A stretch of 64,000 nt of DNA from Thermosulfidibacter sp. (GCA_023269715.1 JAGDVO010000011.1:25879-89878), one strand, 5' to 3'. Numbered from the stretch's first letter, positions 29,534 to 39,911 are shown. Made by a program: numbers and translations. Notes: a model not told the origin generated them from the sequence alone.

Positions 29534-31677
29534 CCAAAACCAAAATAGAGGAAAAGATAGAGAGAATAAAGGAAATACTGGCTAATAACTATCCGAAAGA
29601 AGACCTTTCTATAATCGATAAGGCCTTTGAAATCGCGAGTAAAGCTCACGAAGGACAAAAAAGAGCTTCTGGTGAACCTTACATAACCCATCCAGTTGAA
29701 GTAGCCCTTACACTAGCAGAAATGAAAATGGATCCAGAAACGGTAGCTGCTGGTTTACTCCACGATGTCCTTGAAGATTCAGGAGTATCAAAGGAAACAC
29801 TCGAAAACACCTTTGGTAAAGACATAACCTTCTTAGTGGAGAGCGTCACAAAACTAAGCAAAATAGAAGCGAAAAGTCCTTTACAAAGGGAGGTAGAGCC
29901 TCTTAGGAAAATGTTACTAGCGATGGCTCAGGATATAAGAGTGATCATAATAAAACTTGCAGATAGACTACACAATATGAGAACTCTGCATTACATCCAA
30001 AAGGAAGAAAAGAGAAAAAGAATAGCTCAAGAAACACTTGATATATACGCTCCAATAGCCCATAGATTCGGCCTTGCAAGGATAAAGTGGGAGCTAGAAG
30101 ATCTGGCCTTTAAAGAACTCAACCCAAGTATGTACAGATATATAGAAACTCATGTAGCGAAAAGTAGAGAGGAAAGAGAGAGATTAGTAAATGAACTTAT
30201 AGAGTTTGTTAAAAAGAGGCTGGAAGAAAAGGGCATAAAGGCCCATGTAGAAGGAAGACCTAAACACTTCTACAGTATATACAAAAAGATGGTTGAAAGC
30301 AACCTATCATTTGAAGAGCTTTATGATCTTATAGCCCTCAGAATAATAGTAAATACCGTAGATGAATGCTACATAGTGTTAGGTATAATCCATTCTCTGT
30401 GGCCACACATTCCAGGTAGATTCAAGGACTACATAGCTATGCCAAAACCGAACATGTATCAATCCTTACACACAACTGTAGTTGGGCCCAAAGGTGAAAA
30501 GATAGAATTCCAGATAAGAACTTGGGAGATGCATAGGGTAGCAGAAGAAGGAATAGCAGCACACTGGAAGTACAAAGAAAAGATCAAAGAGGTAAGAGAA
30601 GAAGATAAGGTCTACAGCTGGTTGAGAAGAGTTATTGAAATGGATAAAGATGTTGACAACTATAAGGAGTTTATAAAAAATCTAAAATTAGACCTCTTCC
30701 CAGAAAAGATATATGTCTTTACTCCAAAGGGTGATATTCTAACACTCCCAAAGGGGGCCACAGCCTTAGACTTTGCCTATGCAATTCACACAGAAGTAGG
30801 ACACCACTGTGCAGGAGCAAAAGTCGACGGTAGACTTGTTCCTCTAGATTACGAACTCAAATCTGGAGAAAAGATTGAGATAATAACAAGTCCACATCAA
30901 AAGCCAAGTAAAGATTGGCTAAGAATTGTAAAAACATCGAGAGCAAGAATAAAGATACTTGCATGGATAAGAGCACAGGAAAAAGAACAAGCCATAGAAA
31001 CTGGTAAAAATCTTCTCTCTAGAGAACTAAAAAAGAGAAAACTGGCTTTAGGTAATCTTATGGAAGAAGGTAAACTCCAGGAAATAGCAACTCAACTAGG
31101 GTATAATAATGTAAATGATCTCTTTATAGGGATGGGTTTAGGGAAGATCTCTATACAATCGGTATTAAATAAAATAATAGAACCCCAAGAAAAACCTAAG
31201 AAGGAAAAAACAAAAGAAAGGAGCAAACCAAGTTTACTTATCTCAATCGGAGGTATGGAGAATATATCGGCAAGATTTGCAAAGTGCTGTACACCTATAC
31301 CAGGAGACCCAGTTATAGGTTACATAACCAAAGGTAAAGGTATAACTGTACATAGAAAGGACTGTCCAATGATAAACACATCAAAACTGGATCCTGAAAG
31401 GATAATAGACGTAGAATGGCATATCCCGACAAAACAAAGACCTTCATTACCTGTCAAGATAAAAGTGGAAACTATAGATCAACCAGGAATGTTAGCAAAA
31501 ATTACCACAGTAATGTCACAGGAAAATGTGAACATAGAAAGTGCTATCGTAAAAACAACAAGTGACAAGAGAGCCTATCTAGAGTTCGTAATAGATGTCA
31601 CAGGAAAAGACCATCTAACAAAGGTCCTTAACCAGATCCAAAAAATAGATGGCATTTTGTTAGTGGAAAGAATGTAG
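29527..31677 (+). CDS. rel: Bifunctional (p)ppGpp synthetase/hydrolase
   Basis: Makes and degrades the stringent-response alarmone. The 716-aa protein has an N-terminal HD hydrolase domain (HPVEVA, LLHDVLEDS near residue 80), a synthetase domain (RPKHFYSIYKKM near 245, then RFKD, the motif of bifunctional enzymes, near 300), a TGS domain near 390, a Cys/His-containing conserved domain (KCCTPIPGD near 590) and a C-terminal ACT domain. The ATG at 29527 has GGAAGG and overlaps the sirtuin end by 7 nt. Confidence 0.93.
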   Translation: MLTKTKIEEKIERIKEILANNYPKEDLSIIDKAFEIASKAHEGQKRASGEPYITHPVEVALTLAEMKMDPETVAAGLLHDVLEDSGVSKETLENTFGKDITFLVESVTKLSKIEAKSPLQREVEPLRKMLLAMAQDIRVIIIKLADRLHNMRTLHYIQKEEKRKRIAQETLDIYAPIAHRFGLARIKWELEDLAFKELNPSMYRYIETHVAKSREERERLVNELIEFVKKRLEEKGIKAHVEGRPKHFYSIYKKMVESNLSFEELYDLIALRIIVNTVDECYIVLGIIHSLWPHIPGRFKDYIAMPKPNMYQSLHTTVVGPKGEKIEFQIRTWEMHRVAEEGIAAHWKYKEKIKEVREEDKVYSWLRRVIEMDKDVDNYKEFIKNLKLDLFPEKIYVFTPKGDILTLPKGATALDFAYAIHTEVGHHCAGAKVDGRLVPLDYELKSGEKIEIITSPHQKPSKDWLRIVKTSRARIKILAWIRAQEKEQAIETGKNLLSRELKKRKLALGNLMEEGKLQEIATQLGYNNVNDLFIGMGLGKISIQSVLNKIIEPQEKPKKEKTKERSKPSLLISIGGMENISARFAKCCTPIPGDPVIGYITKGKGITVHRKDCPMINTSKLDPERIIDVEWHIPTKQRPSLPVKIKVETIDQPGMLAKITTVMSQENVNIESAIVKTTSDKRAYLEFVIDVTGKDHLTKVLNQIQKIDGILLVERM

Positions 31678-31685
31678 ACTCAACA

Positions 31686-33053
31686 TCATAAGCAATCAGC
31701 ATTAATCATGACCACCGTATGACCCCTTATCCTAAAAGTAAGAACCTTCTTAAGATTACAGAACTTCAAAGCACTAAAAACTTCTTTTTCATCATCTATA
31801 TCAATAAAAATTGTACCATGCTTAAAATCTTTCATAACATTCACAAGATCATTTAGATTTCCACTAACATAAGGAGTTTTATTCAGATAAAAACTAATAG
31901 AATAAAATTCATTCCCATAATACACCACATTTGAATCCACATTCTTCACTATAAGTAACAGCTTATCTTTCATATTATACTGATATTTAAAATAAATTGG
32001 AAAAACTATAATAAAGATAAAGTAAAGAAACAACAAATATGGTAATAAGAATTTCATAAATCTATTCAAATCAAAATCATATGCCATTATAGATGATACA
32101 AAAGGAAACACTGGAAACACATAATGGAGCATTTTAGACTTAGAAAAACTAAAAACAATAATAGGAACCAAAATAAAAATCAAAAACACGTAAAGGAAAT
32201 CTTTGTTATTCATCTTAAAACTTATATAACTCATCACAATATCCTTTACGAAAAGAAGCCAAACTCCAAAAGAAAGCGGCACAAACACTATAAAGTAGCA
32301 AAAAGTCTTGTTTCTCCTAAAAACATCTGACGTATACCTTATTATATTTTCTTTGACAAAAAAGTTATATATATATCCACTATAATTCATCTCTTGAATA
32401 TAGAATAACGGAAAAACTATAATAAAGAAAATAACAGGAAAGAGTAAAAACTTTTTATCAAATTTAAAGCCAAACACAAACTTGTAAGATAATATAAAAA
32501 CCAAATAATAAAACAAACCAATAGGCCCCTTAACACAGAAAGACAAAGATACAAATATAAAAGACAAAACTAAGTAGATGAATTTTTTATACTTTTCATA
32601 AAGTAAAAAAAGTAAAATAGAGTAAAATGTTAAAAAGGTCAAAAACGGTTCCATAGAAGCAATTCTACCATATATTAAAATTGGGATGTTAGTTAAAAAT
32701 ATAACAGAAGGTATAAATTCATTTTCTGTACCAAGAATATACTTAGCTAGAATAAGAATGCCTATACCTATCAAAACACTGGACATAGCTGAAAGAACTC
32801 TGCCCGCATACTCGTTATGTCCGAAAACCTTGTAAAAAACTGAAAGGATGTAGTAGTAAAGTGGTGGTTTTTCGTATCTAACCCTGCCATGAACTGTGGG
32901 TGGGAAAGCCCTACCTTCCATAACAATTTCTCTTGCTATTTCCATGTTTCTAGCCTCATCTGGCTCCATAAGAGGGTAAGTTGAAAGGGAAACAAAATAC
33001 AGGAAAGAGGTAAGTAAAAAAACTAACAAAGAAAGGTGAATCCTATTTTCCAT
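31686..33053 (-). CDS. ArnT/PMT-like membrane glycosyltransferase
   Basis: A 455-aa GT-C family protein with about 10-12 membrane helices. The first extracytoplasmic loop contains EPDEARNMEIAREIV, with the acidic pair expected for lipid-phosphate sugar donors, and RYEKPPLYYY as in ArnT-like enzymes that glycosylate lipid A or proteins. The start at 33053 has AGGA upstream and overlaps def by 11 nt. The middle is more AT-rich than neighbours, as is common for membrane proteins. The acceptor is unknown. Confidence 0.75.
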   Translation of the reverse strand: MENRIHLSLLVFLLTSFLYFVSLSTYPLMEPDEARNMEIAREIVMEGRAFPPTVHGRVRYEKPPLYYYILSVFYKVFGHNEYAGRVLSAMSSVLIGIGILILAKYILGTENEFIPSVIFLTNIPILIYGRIASMEPFLTFLTFYSILLFLLYEKYKKFIYLVLSFIFVSLSFCVKGPIGLFYYLVFILSYKFVFGFKFDKKFLLFPVIFFIIVFPLFYIQEMNYSGYIYNFFVKENIIRYTSDVFRRNKTFCYFIVFVPLSFGVWLLFVKDIVMSYISFKMNNKDFLYVFLIFILVPIIVFSFSKSKMLHYVFPVFPFVSSIMAYDFDLNRFMKFLLPYLLFLYFIFIIVFPIYFKYQYNMKDKLLLIVKNVDSNVVYYGNEFYSISFYLNKTPYVSGNLNDLVNVMKDFKHGTIFIDIDDEKEVFSALKFCNLKKVLTFRIRGHTVVMINADCL

Positions 33054-33567
33054 CTTCACCATCCTTCTTGAGTAGATCTCTTCTGATCAAATGGGATTTT
33101 GACACTACCCTATCTATAAATAAAATCCCATCGAGATGGTCTATTTCATGCTGAATAATCACAGCTTCAAGATGATTAGCCTCAATAAAAATCTCCTTAC
33201 CTTCCAAATCAAACCCTTTCACAACAATCCTTCTACTTCTCTCAACAAAACCAACATACTCGGGAACACTTAGACATCCCTCTCTCACTACTTTCTCGCT
33301 CTCCCTCTCTAATATGACCGGATTAATAAGGACAGTCAAACCGTTATTTTTCTTCTTATAATGGGGGCTTTTTGAAGCATCGAAGCATATGATCCTATAA
33401 GGTTCTCCTATCTGAATAGCTGATATTCCAACTGAATGATCGTAGTATGACATCGTATCCAACATATCCTTAACTACTTCCATTACCTTACCATCTATAT
33501 TCTCAACATTCTTAGATACAACTCTCAATCTCTTATCGGGGAACTTAATTATATCCCTTACCGGCAC
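33043..33567 (-). CDS. def: Peptide deformylase
   Basis: Removes the formyl group from new proteins; metal-dependent. The 174-aa enzyme has motif II EGCLSVP with Cys98 and motif III QHEIDHLDG with His140, Glu141 and His144. Motif I reads GISAIQ instead of GLAAPQ, an unusual but tolerated form. The start is a GTG. It lies 10 nt after the double-ACT gene and overlaps the glycosyltransferase gene. Confidence 0.92.
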   Translation of the reverse strand: MPVRDIIKFPDKRLRVVSKNVENIDGKVMEVVKDMLDTMSYYDHSVGISAIQIGEPYRIICFDASKSPHYKKKNNGLTVLINPVILERESEKVVREGCLSVPEYVGFVERSRRIVVKGFDLEGKEIFIEANHLEAVIIQHEIDHLDGILFIDRVVSKSHLIRRDLLKKDGEDGK

Positions 33568-33577
33568 ATTCCACCTC

Positions 33578-34114
33578 TCATAACCTTATCACTGGCACTT
33601 CTTCAACAACTACATCCACATTCAACTCTTCACCTACCCTTTTCAACTCCTCTTCAATCTCCTCAACGGTAACTCCATAGGGAACCTCAGTTTCTATAAT
33701 CATAGCATAAAGCTTTCTGTCCCCAGATGTTATCTTAGTTCTAAGGTCGCATATATTGACACCTTTTTCAGCAAGTACTTTCGAAATCCTATAAACTATC
33801 CCAGTTCTATCTTCGCCAAAAACCTTTATAATGCAATGTGTATAATACTTATCGGTATCGCCACCATCGCCATCGAGAGGTTTCATAACGTAAAAGAGGG
33901 ATAACTCCCTGCAGGTTGAATTTACACTATTTTCTAGTTCAGAAACATCAGTAGACTCAGGAACATCAACAACGAGTATTATAGCGAACTGATCTCTAAG
34001 GATGGTCATCGAAGAATCCTCCAAATTACAGTCATAATTATAGAGAACACCAGTTATCGAAGCCACAATACCTGGTCTATCTTTACCAACTGCAAAAAGA
34101 ACATATTTAGGCAT
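33578..34114 (-). CDS. Double ACT-domain protein (GcvR-like)
   Basis: The 178-aa protein has two ACT domains (about residues 4-80 and 93-170), each with the turn G-x-DRPGIV or G-x-DRTGIV typical of GcvR-like amino-acid sensors. A good TAGGAGG precedes the ATG, and TATAAT lies at 34154-34149. Glycine-cleavage genes are not in the window, so the ligand and target are unknown. It is divergent from the ahbD-like gene. Confidence 0.8.
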   Translation of the reverse strand: MPKYVLFAVGKDRPGIVASITGVLYNYDCNLEDSSMTILRDQFAIILVVDVPESTDVSELENSVNSTCRELSLFYVMKPLDGDGGDTDKYYTHCIIKVFGEDRTGIVYRISKVLAEKGVNICDLRTKITSGDRKLYAMIIETEVPYGVTVEEIEEELKRVGEELNVDVVVEEVPVIRL

Positions 34115-34202
34115 GTTATACCTCCTAACTTGATTATCGGTACTCTAAATTATATCATTATGGAACAATTTTAAATACGTATCAAACCAAAAAGAGGGAA
34201 AA

Positions 34203-35279
34203 ATGGAAAAATGGATACCAAAATGGATAGCTTGGGAAATAATAGGTACATGTAACCTCAACTGTATACACTGTAGGAGTGCAGCTAGTTTAAACAGCCC
34301 TCCAGGTATATTCGACCTACCAACATCAAAAAGACTCATAGATGAGATAGCCGAGATAAACAATGAAACAACGGTTGTTTTAACTGGTGGGGAACCATTA
34401 CTTAAGGAAGATTGGGATAAAATAGCTCTATATGGAACCGATAAAGGTCTAAGAATGTGTATGGCTACAAACGGAATCCTTGTTACAGATGAAGTCTGTC
34501 TTAAGATGAAGGATGTGGGAATAAAAATAGTGTCCTTAAGCTTAGATGGACCAACCAGAAAAATACACGATGACTTTAGGGGACAAGTAGGAGCATTCGA
34601 TGGAGTTATGAAAGCAATAGAACTTTTTAAAAAGCACAATATCCCATTTCTAATAAACTCCTCTTTTACAAAGAGAAACCAAATGTATATTAGAGATGTT
34701 TACAAGCTGGTAAAAGAGATAAAACCCGTTGCATGGTACCTTTTTATGATAGTACCTGTGGGAAGAGGTGAAGAACTTTTTGAAGAATTGATATCCCCTA
34801 AGGACTATGAAGATATCTTAAGGTGGCACTTCGAAATGGAACTAGAAGAAAAGGAAATATTCGTAAGACCAACATGTGCCCCTCAATACTATAGAATCTG
34901 CTATGAGATGTCAAAAGAAAAGAGCATAAAATACGAGAGGAGAAACCTCAAATTTTCAACAGGTGGAGCAAAGGGATGTGTTGCAGCCCAGCTGATAGCA
35001 ATGATAGACGCCTACGGAAACGTAAAACCCTGTAGCTATTTCCCGCTAAGCGCAGGTAATATAAAGGAAAAGAGTTTTAGAAAAATCTGGTACCAATCCA
35101 AGTTGTTTAACGACCTAAGGGACTTCAAATCGTATAAGGATAGATGTGGAGTATGCGAATATCTAAACGTTTGTGGTGGCTGTAGAGCAAGAGCTTATAC
35201 AGCAACAGGTGACTATATGGAAGTAGATCCATACTGCAACTATATTCCAAGAAGGTACAGGGAAAGGAAAAATGGATAA
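34203..35279 (+). CDS. ahbD: Radical SAM/SPASM protein, AhbD- or NirJ-like (haem synthesis)
   Basis: The 358-aa protein has the radical SAM Cys17, Cys21 and Cys24 (CNLNCIHC), the GGEPL motif near 65, CAPQYYR near 222, and a C-terminal SPASM region ([18 protein letters not shown]). This arrangement matches AhbD, which decarboxylates Fe-coproporphyrin III to haem b in the siroheme-derived route; NirJ of haem d1 synthesis is closely related. hemE follows with an 8-nt overlap, strongly supporting a tetrapyrrole role. AhbD versus NirJ cannot be decided here. Confidence 0.75.
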   Translation: MEKWIPKWIAWEIIGTCNLNCIHCRSAASLNSPPGIFDLPTSKRLIDEIAEINNETTVVLTGGEPLLKEDWDKIALYGTDKGLRMCMATNGILVTDEVCLKMKDVGIKIVSLSLDGPTRKIHDDFRGQVGAFDGVMKAIELFKKHNIPFLINSSFTKRNQMYIRDVYKLVKEIKPVAWYLFMIVPVGRGEELFEELISPKDYEDILRWHFEMELEEKEIFVRPTCAPQYYRICYEMSKEKSIKYERRNLKFSTGGAKGCVAAQLIAMIDAYGNVKPCSYFPLSAGNIKEKSFRKIWYQSKLFNDLRDFKSYKDRCGVCEYLNVCGGCRARAYTATGDYMEVDPYCNYIPRRYRERKNG

Positions 35280-36327
35280 TACCTTTATAAGAGCCTTAAA
35301 CGGCAAACCTACAGAATACACACCCTGCTGGTTTATGAGACAGGCTGGTAGATTCCTACCAGAGTACAGAGCCATTAGAAGCAACTACAGTGATTTTTTT
35401 GAATTCTGCGCGGACGTTGAAAAGGCTATCGAGGTGACCTATCTACCCATAAGGGAACTGAAAGTAGATGCTGCAATTTTATTTTCAGACCTTCTCGTAC
35501 CACTCATACCTTACAAAAACCTCAAAGTTTCCATAGTAGAAACAAAGGGGCCGATTATCGAACTAAAAGGTAAATTAGCTGAACTCGATAAACTATTAGA
35601 ACCTTACGATGTTGAAAAAGAACTAAGCTATGTGGGCAAAATCGTAAAAGGATTCAAGAAAAAGTACAAAAATACACCCTTAATAGGATTCTGTGGAGCA
35701 CCATTCACTGTTTTAAGCTATATCGTAGAGGGAGGTTCGTCTAAAAGCTTTCAAAAAACTAAAGAATTCATCTATAAAAACGAGAAAAACTATAGAAATG
35801 TAATGGAAAATCTGACCAATATCCTTATTAAGTTTGCAGTATTTCAACTCCAATGTGGAGCTGATGCATTTCAGATATTTGACTCATGGGTAGGAACTCT
35901 TTCCCCGGAAGATTACAGAGAGTTTGTATTTGAATACAATCAGAGGCTAATAGAGGAATTAAAGAAAAAAGTAGATAAACCAATCATATACTTTTCAACA
36001 GGAACAAGTGGTATGCTCAATACCATAAAAGAGCTAAATGCCGATTGTATCTCTATAGACTGGAGGATCTCATTAAAAGATGCTGTAAAAACAATAGGTA
36101 GTGAAAGGGTCATTCAGGGTAATCTTGATCCAGTAGCACTATTTATGGACAGAGAAAAATTAAAAAAGAGGGTAGACGAAATACTACTTGCAGGTTTAAG
36201 TGCAAAGGCACATATATTTAACCTTGGACATGGGATTCTACCTCCGACTGATCCTGAAACTGTAAAATGGTTGGTGAAATACATCCACGAAAAAAGCAGG
36301 GATTTAAGATCTTCTCTAATGGATTAG
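35272..36327 (+). CDS. hemE: Uroporphyrinogen III decarboxylase
   Basis: Removes four carboxyl groups from uroporphyrinogen III to give coproporphyrinogen III. The 351-aa protein has the signatures [16 protein letters not shown] near residue 19 and [12 protein letters not shown] near 143, with NLGHGILP near the C-terminus. It overlaps the ahbD-like gene by 8 nt and the rsmB gene by up to 61 nt, so all three are translationally coupled. Presence of both HemE and an AhbD-like enzyme leaves the exact haem route open. Confidence 0.95.
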   Translation: MDNTFIRALNGKPTEYTPCWFMRQAGRFLPEYRAIRSNYSDFFEFCADVEKAIEVTYLPIRELKVDAAILFSDLLVPLIPYKNLKVSIVETKGPIIELKGKLAELDKLLEPYDVEKELSYVGKIVKGFKKKYKNTPLIGFCGAPFTVLSYIVEGGSSKSFQKTKEFIYKNEKNYRNVMENLTNILIKFAVFQLQCGADAFQIFDSWVGTLSPEDYREFVFEYNQRLIEELKKKVDKPIIYFSTGTSGMLNTIKELNADCISIDWRISLKDAVKTIGSERVIQGNLDPVALFMDREKLKKRVDEILLAGLSAKAHIFNLGHGILPPTDPETVKWLVKYIHEKSRDLRSSLMD

Positions 36328-37577
36328 AACTAGCTGTAAAAATCCTAGAAATACTCGAAAAAAACAAAGATATGATTTTAGCAAGAGAACAGGTATTTAA
36401 GGGAGGCAACTACTACCAAAAATCAAAAGAAATCGCCACAATCATAACAAACGAAGTAGGTAGACGTCTGGGAGTTATAGATAGAATAATAGAGGAGGCA
36501 CAGGGCGAAGAGTTAAAAAAATCAAGTTCCCTGTTAAGGAGTGCACTAAGAGTAGGTAGTTACCTTGTATACTTTGATAGAAAGGAACCAGCAGGGATTC
36601 TAGCCGCAATGAAACCCTTTCTGGAAAAGAAAGGAGGTATAGGTCTTATCAAAAGACTATCCTATGTATTGAGGAAAGTATCGAAATACAAACCGAAAGT
36701 CAAAGCGGATATAGAGGCAGTCTGTTTTTGGTATTACTTTTTTCCCGAGTGGATCACAAGGAAAATGATCGAGTCCTTTGGAGAAGAGAAGACTATAAAG
36801 ATAATGGAAGAAATGAATAAAACACCTTATATGAGTGTAAGAGTGAACACAAGAAAGATAAGTAAAGAGGATCTTGCAAGGATTCTTGGGGAAAGATACC
36901 AGTATGAACTCGAAATTGTGAAGGATATGCCCTTTTTAAAGCTCGAAAAAAACTATCCTGTTATGAAAATAGAGGAGTATGAAAAAGGATTCTTCACGGT
37001 TCAGGATTTTGTCACCGCAGCTGGCATAAAGAAAATGATCTATAAGTTACCGGAAGGCGCAACGGTACTTGATTGCTGTAGTGCCCCAGGTAGAAAACTT
37101 TCATACCTTATGCAGGAAAGAAATGACTTAAAAGTATTCGCCATGGACATATCGCTAGAGAGACTAAAAAGGATGATAAGGGATTTTAAAAGATTAGGCA
37201 TAGAACTCCCCTATATTATTAAGGGAACGGCTACAAAAGTTCCCTTAAAGATTGAATTTGACTTTGTTCATCTAGACGTACCCTGTAGCGGTTCTGGCAC
37301 ATGGGGTAAACATCCCGAAAGGAGATGGCTGACAGAGGAAGACCACTTCAAAGAATGTATCATCATCCAAAGAGAAATCCTAAAAGAAGCTAGCAGACTG
37401 ACAAAAAAGGATGGATACATTCTGTACTCAACCTGTTCACTATGGAAGGAGGAAAATGAGGACAATATCAGCTGGTTCCTCTCGGAAAACAGAGATTTCG
37501 AATTAATAGAAGAGGAGAGAAGCTATCCAGTAAGGGCTTCCACAGGATTTTATCATGCAATTCTAAGGAAAACTTAG
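36267..37577 (+). CDS. rsmB: 16S rRNA (cytosine-C5)-methyltransferase, RsmB-like
   Basis: A 436-aa protein with an N-terminal NusB-like helical domain (about residues 20-150) and a C-terminal NOL1/NOP2/sun methyltransferase. SAM site VLDCCSAPGRK is near 270, LDVPCSGSGTWGKHPER near 335 and the catalytic STCSLWKEENE near 395. The only early ATG overlaps hemE by 61 nt and has no ribosome site; the next Met would cut into the first helix, so the start is uncertain. Its stop overlaps the convergent radical SAM gene by 4 nt. Confidence 0.85.
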   Translation: MVGEIHPRKKQGFKIFSNGLELAVKILEILEKNKDMILAREQVFKGGNYYQKSKEIATIITNEVGRRLGVIDRIIEEAQGEELKKSSSLLRSALRVGSYLVYFDRKEPAGILAAMKPFLEKKGGIGLIKRLSYVLRKVSKYKPKVKADIEAVCFWYYFFPEWITRKMIESFGEEKTIKIMEEMNKTPYMSVRVNTRKISKEDLARILGERYQYELEIVKDMPFLKLEKNYPVMKIEEYEKGFFTVQDFVTAAGIKKMIYKLPEGATVLDCCSAPGRKLSYLMQERNDLKVFAMDISLERLKRMIRDFKRLGIELPYIIKGTATKVPLKIEFDFVHLDVPCSGSGTWGKHPERRWLTEEDHFKECIIIQREILKEASRLTKKDGYILYSTCSLWKEENEDNISWFLSENRDFELIEEERSYPVRASTGFYHAILRKT

Positions 37578-38872
37578 CTTTTTCTAAGCCTTCTAACCAA
37601 GTTTTTTATAAACTGGATTTTATCCCAATCTGGTTTTTTAAGAGCAGGAAAAATAGTGTTATTATGGAACAAGGGTTCATTAAGATCGTATCTTGATGTT
37701 ACTTTAGCAAGTTCAAAAACGGGAGTACCTGGTACAGGAGAAAACTCGGCTAGATAAACCCCAACGCCCATACGGTCAAGTTCATGAATATCATAAACGA
37801 GATAATCGAAATCCTCATCAGGTAACCCAAAAATCATATAGACACCTATCTCTTCTTTAGTGAAACCAGCCTCTTTCAGGTAACAAATAGCTTCCACTAT
37901 CTCTTCTCGACTAGTCTTATCATCAAACCTCCTAGAAAACCTCTCGACTCCCAGCTTCAAAGTTTTGAAACCTGCTCTTCTTAGAAGAAAGGCTACTTCC
38001 CTACTTATGTACCTTGTGTGTATACCGTTTGGAGTATGAAAATTAACGTCCAATCCCTTTGAGATTACTAGCTCTAAAAAAGGGCCCAGTCTATTTTCAA
38101 AGTTAAATAGTAGAGCATCGTCGTAGAAGGCAAAATTTCTGACCCCATAATTTTCATGCCAGTATAGCAACTCCTCAAACACCTCTCTGTAATCCTTCTC
38201 CACAAATTTTGGTTTAAGTAGCTTACTTGCACAGTAGGAACACCTAAATGGACACCCAGAACTTGTCTCAATCACAACATACTCCAGTCTTTCGTACTGA
38301 TCAAAAAGGGGGTAACTGATATTGGAAGGAGGACCGCTGGGAGCTACTAAACTCCCTATAAGTTCCAAAAGCTCTTCAATCTCTCCTCTAAAGACAATAA
38401 CATCGCCAAAATTTTCAATAGCATGCTGATAACACAGATTCACATATATACCACCGATTACGATCGGCACATCTTTAAAAAGCTTTTTTAAAACCTCTAC
38501 GGTAGCATAAAGACCAACCCACCAATATGTCATACCACTATTAACGAGAATAACCTTCGGTTTTTCCATCCTCGATAGATCACGTATAACAACTTCATAA
38601 GGTAGTCCGTATCTATAGTACTTTCTAGGAACATCGAGGAGCCTAAAATCTTTAGGAATCGCTATCTTATAGAAATGACCTGTGCCGTATTTCTGTCTTT
38701 TCACTGATGTAGCAACGTCGGGATGATAGGGATTCAGAAAATCATAGAGCAAAACGCTATAGCCTTTACTCCTTAGTATACCGCCGATTTTTAGAAGGCC
38801 AAAAGGTTTCAACCAAAAATCGTAGCAGGCAAAGTCATAAACCCATGGATTCACCAATAAAATATCCGGCAT
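37574..38872 (-). CDS. B12-binding-domain radical SAM protein
   Basis: A 432-aa protein. Residues 1-170 resemble a cobalamin-binding domain (DILLVNPW start, then VIGGIYVNLC and FRGEIEELL), and the radical SAM core carries Cys207, Cys211 and Cys214 (GCPFRCSYC). Residues near 320-370 (FGLPDEDFDYL, AEFSPVPGTP) fit the B12-radical SAM class that methylates or rearranges unactivated carbons. The B12-binding DxHxxG motif is not clear. Target unknown. Confidence 0.7.
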   Translation of the reverse strand: MPDILLVNPWVYDFACYDFWLKPFGLLKIGGILRSKGYSVLLYDFLNPYHPDVATSVKRQKYGTGHFYKIAIPKDFRLLDVPRKYYRYGLPYEVVIRDLSRMEKPKVILVNSGMTYWWVGLYATVEVLKKLFKDVPIVIGGIYVNLCYQHAIENFGDVIVFRGEIEELLELIGSLVAPSGPPSNISYPLFDQYERLEYVVIETSSGCPFRCSYCASKLLKPKFVEKDYREVFEELLYWHENYGVRNFAFYDDALLFNFENRLGPFLELVISKGLDVNFHTPNGIHTRYISREVAFLLRRAGFKTLKLGVERFSRRFDDKTSREEIVEAICYLKEAGFTKEEIGVYMIFGLPDEDFDYLVYDIHELDRMGVGVYLAEFSPVPGTPVFELAKVTSRYDLNEPLFHNNTIFPALKKPDWDKIQFIKNLVRRLRKS

Positions 38873-38874
38873 CT

Positions 38875-39246
38875 TTACAAGATAAGACCCCAGATTTCCC
38901 TCAATTTTCTATAAAGTTCCTCATCGGAAAATATAGGCCTCCCATCTTCACCTATATACATGAAAGCACTGATTCTTTTGGGCTCTATCCAATTATTGGA
39001 TAGTTCATACAAAAGTTGGTGCGTTGAAATTGTAGCATCCTCAGGAAAGATCTCTTCCTCTGTTATGACCAGCTTTTTTCCAGACGGAGAGGAGACCTCC
39101 TTTATCCTACAAACAGAACTTGGCATAAGTGATTTCTTCGTAAAAAAGGCCTCCTCTTCTCTGTAATTTACAACAATATTATCATTTTCCAAAAAGGATA
39201 TTATTTTCCTAAAAAAATCACTCAACCATATATCCCTTTTCATCAT
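38875..39246 (-). CDS. Hypothetical protein
   Basis: A 123-aa soluble, charged protein with no recognised motif. It lies between a peroxiredoxin (29-nt overlap) and the radical SAM gene (2-nt gap), so it is probably translated from the same message. Two adjacent ATG codons serve as the start. No membrane segment or metal motif is seen. Confidence 0.5.
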   Translation of the reverse strand: MMKRDIWLSDFFRKIISFLENDNIVVNYREEEAFFTKKSLMPSSVCRIKEVSSPSGKKLVITEEEIFPEDATISTHQLLYELSNNWIEPKRISAFMYIGEDGRPIFSDEELYRKLREIWGLIL

Positions 39247-39856
39247 CCTGGTAATATTGGCTTATAAACTCTTTAAGTGACAGGTAATCACCTATATGAC
39301 CAACAACTTCAGGAGTTGGTTTCAATGTTTTCTTTCCTGGTTCCCAATCCGCAGGACAGACTTCATCGGGGTGTTCATAAACATATTTCCAAGCCATTAA
39401 CTTCCTCAGTATCTCTTCGGTTCCTTTCCCTACAGGAGCTTCACTTGCCTCAACATCAACAACTATACCATCAGGGTTAATTATGTATATACCCCTCCTC
39501 GCATAGCCCTGTTCCTCAACATACATATCATAGGCTCTACACATGTTACCAGTTGGATCGGAAAGAAGTAAAAAGTTAACACCCCTCATTAATGGCTCAT
39601 GCTCACAGAAAGCCTTATGTACGAATTTACTATCAGTGGAAACAGCAACAACATCAGCACCTAACTCTCTTATCTTACCATAGATGGTTGCAACAGCTGC
39701 CAATTCCGTAGGACACACAAAGGTAAAATCTCCTGGATAAAATAGGATTATCAAGAACTTACCTTTGAAATCTGAAATCCTGACCTTGACAAAATCTTTG
39801 ATATTTGGGTCATACCCTTCGAGCTCAAAATCTGGAGCAGGCTTACCTAGTATCAT
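39218..39856 (-). CDS. Peroxiredoxin (AhpC/Prx6-like)
   Basis: Reduces hydrogen peroxide and alkyl hydroperoxides. The 212-aa protein has the peroxidatic Cys48 in PGDFTFVCPTE and a second Cys in EVCPADWEPGKK near residue 170, so it may act with a resolving Cys like thermophile Prx6-type enzymes. The ATG at 39856 lies 6 nt after GGGAGGG. A perfect dyad 55 nt upstream may be an operator. Confidence 0.92.
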   Translation of the reverse strand: MILGKPAPDFELEGYDPNIKDFVKVRISDFKGKFLIILFYPGDFTFVCPTELAAVATIYGKIRELGADVVAVSTDSKFVHKAFCEHEPLMRGVNFLLLSDPTGNMCRAYDMYVEEQGYARRGIYIINPDGIVVDVEASEAPVGKGTEEILRKLMAWKYVYEHPDEVCPADWEPGKKTLKPTPEVVGHIGDYLSLKEFISQYYQDDEKGYMVE

Positions 39857-39911
39857 GACCACCCTCCCTATGCTGAATACTATAATAAAAGATAATTAGT
39901 TTAAACCATAC

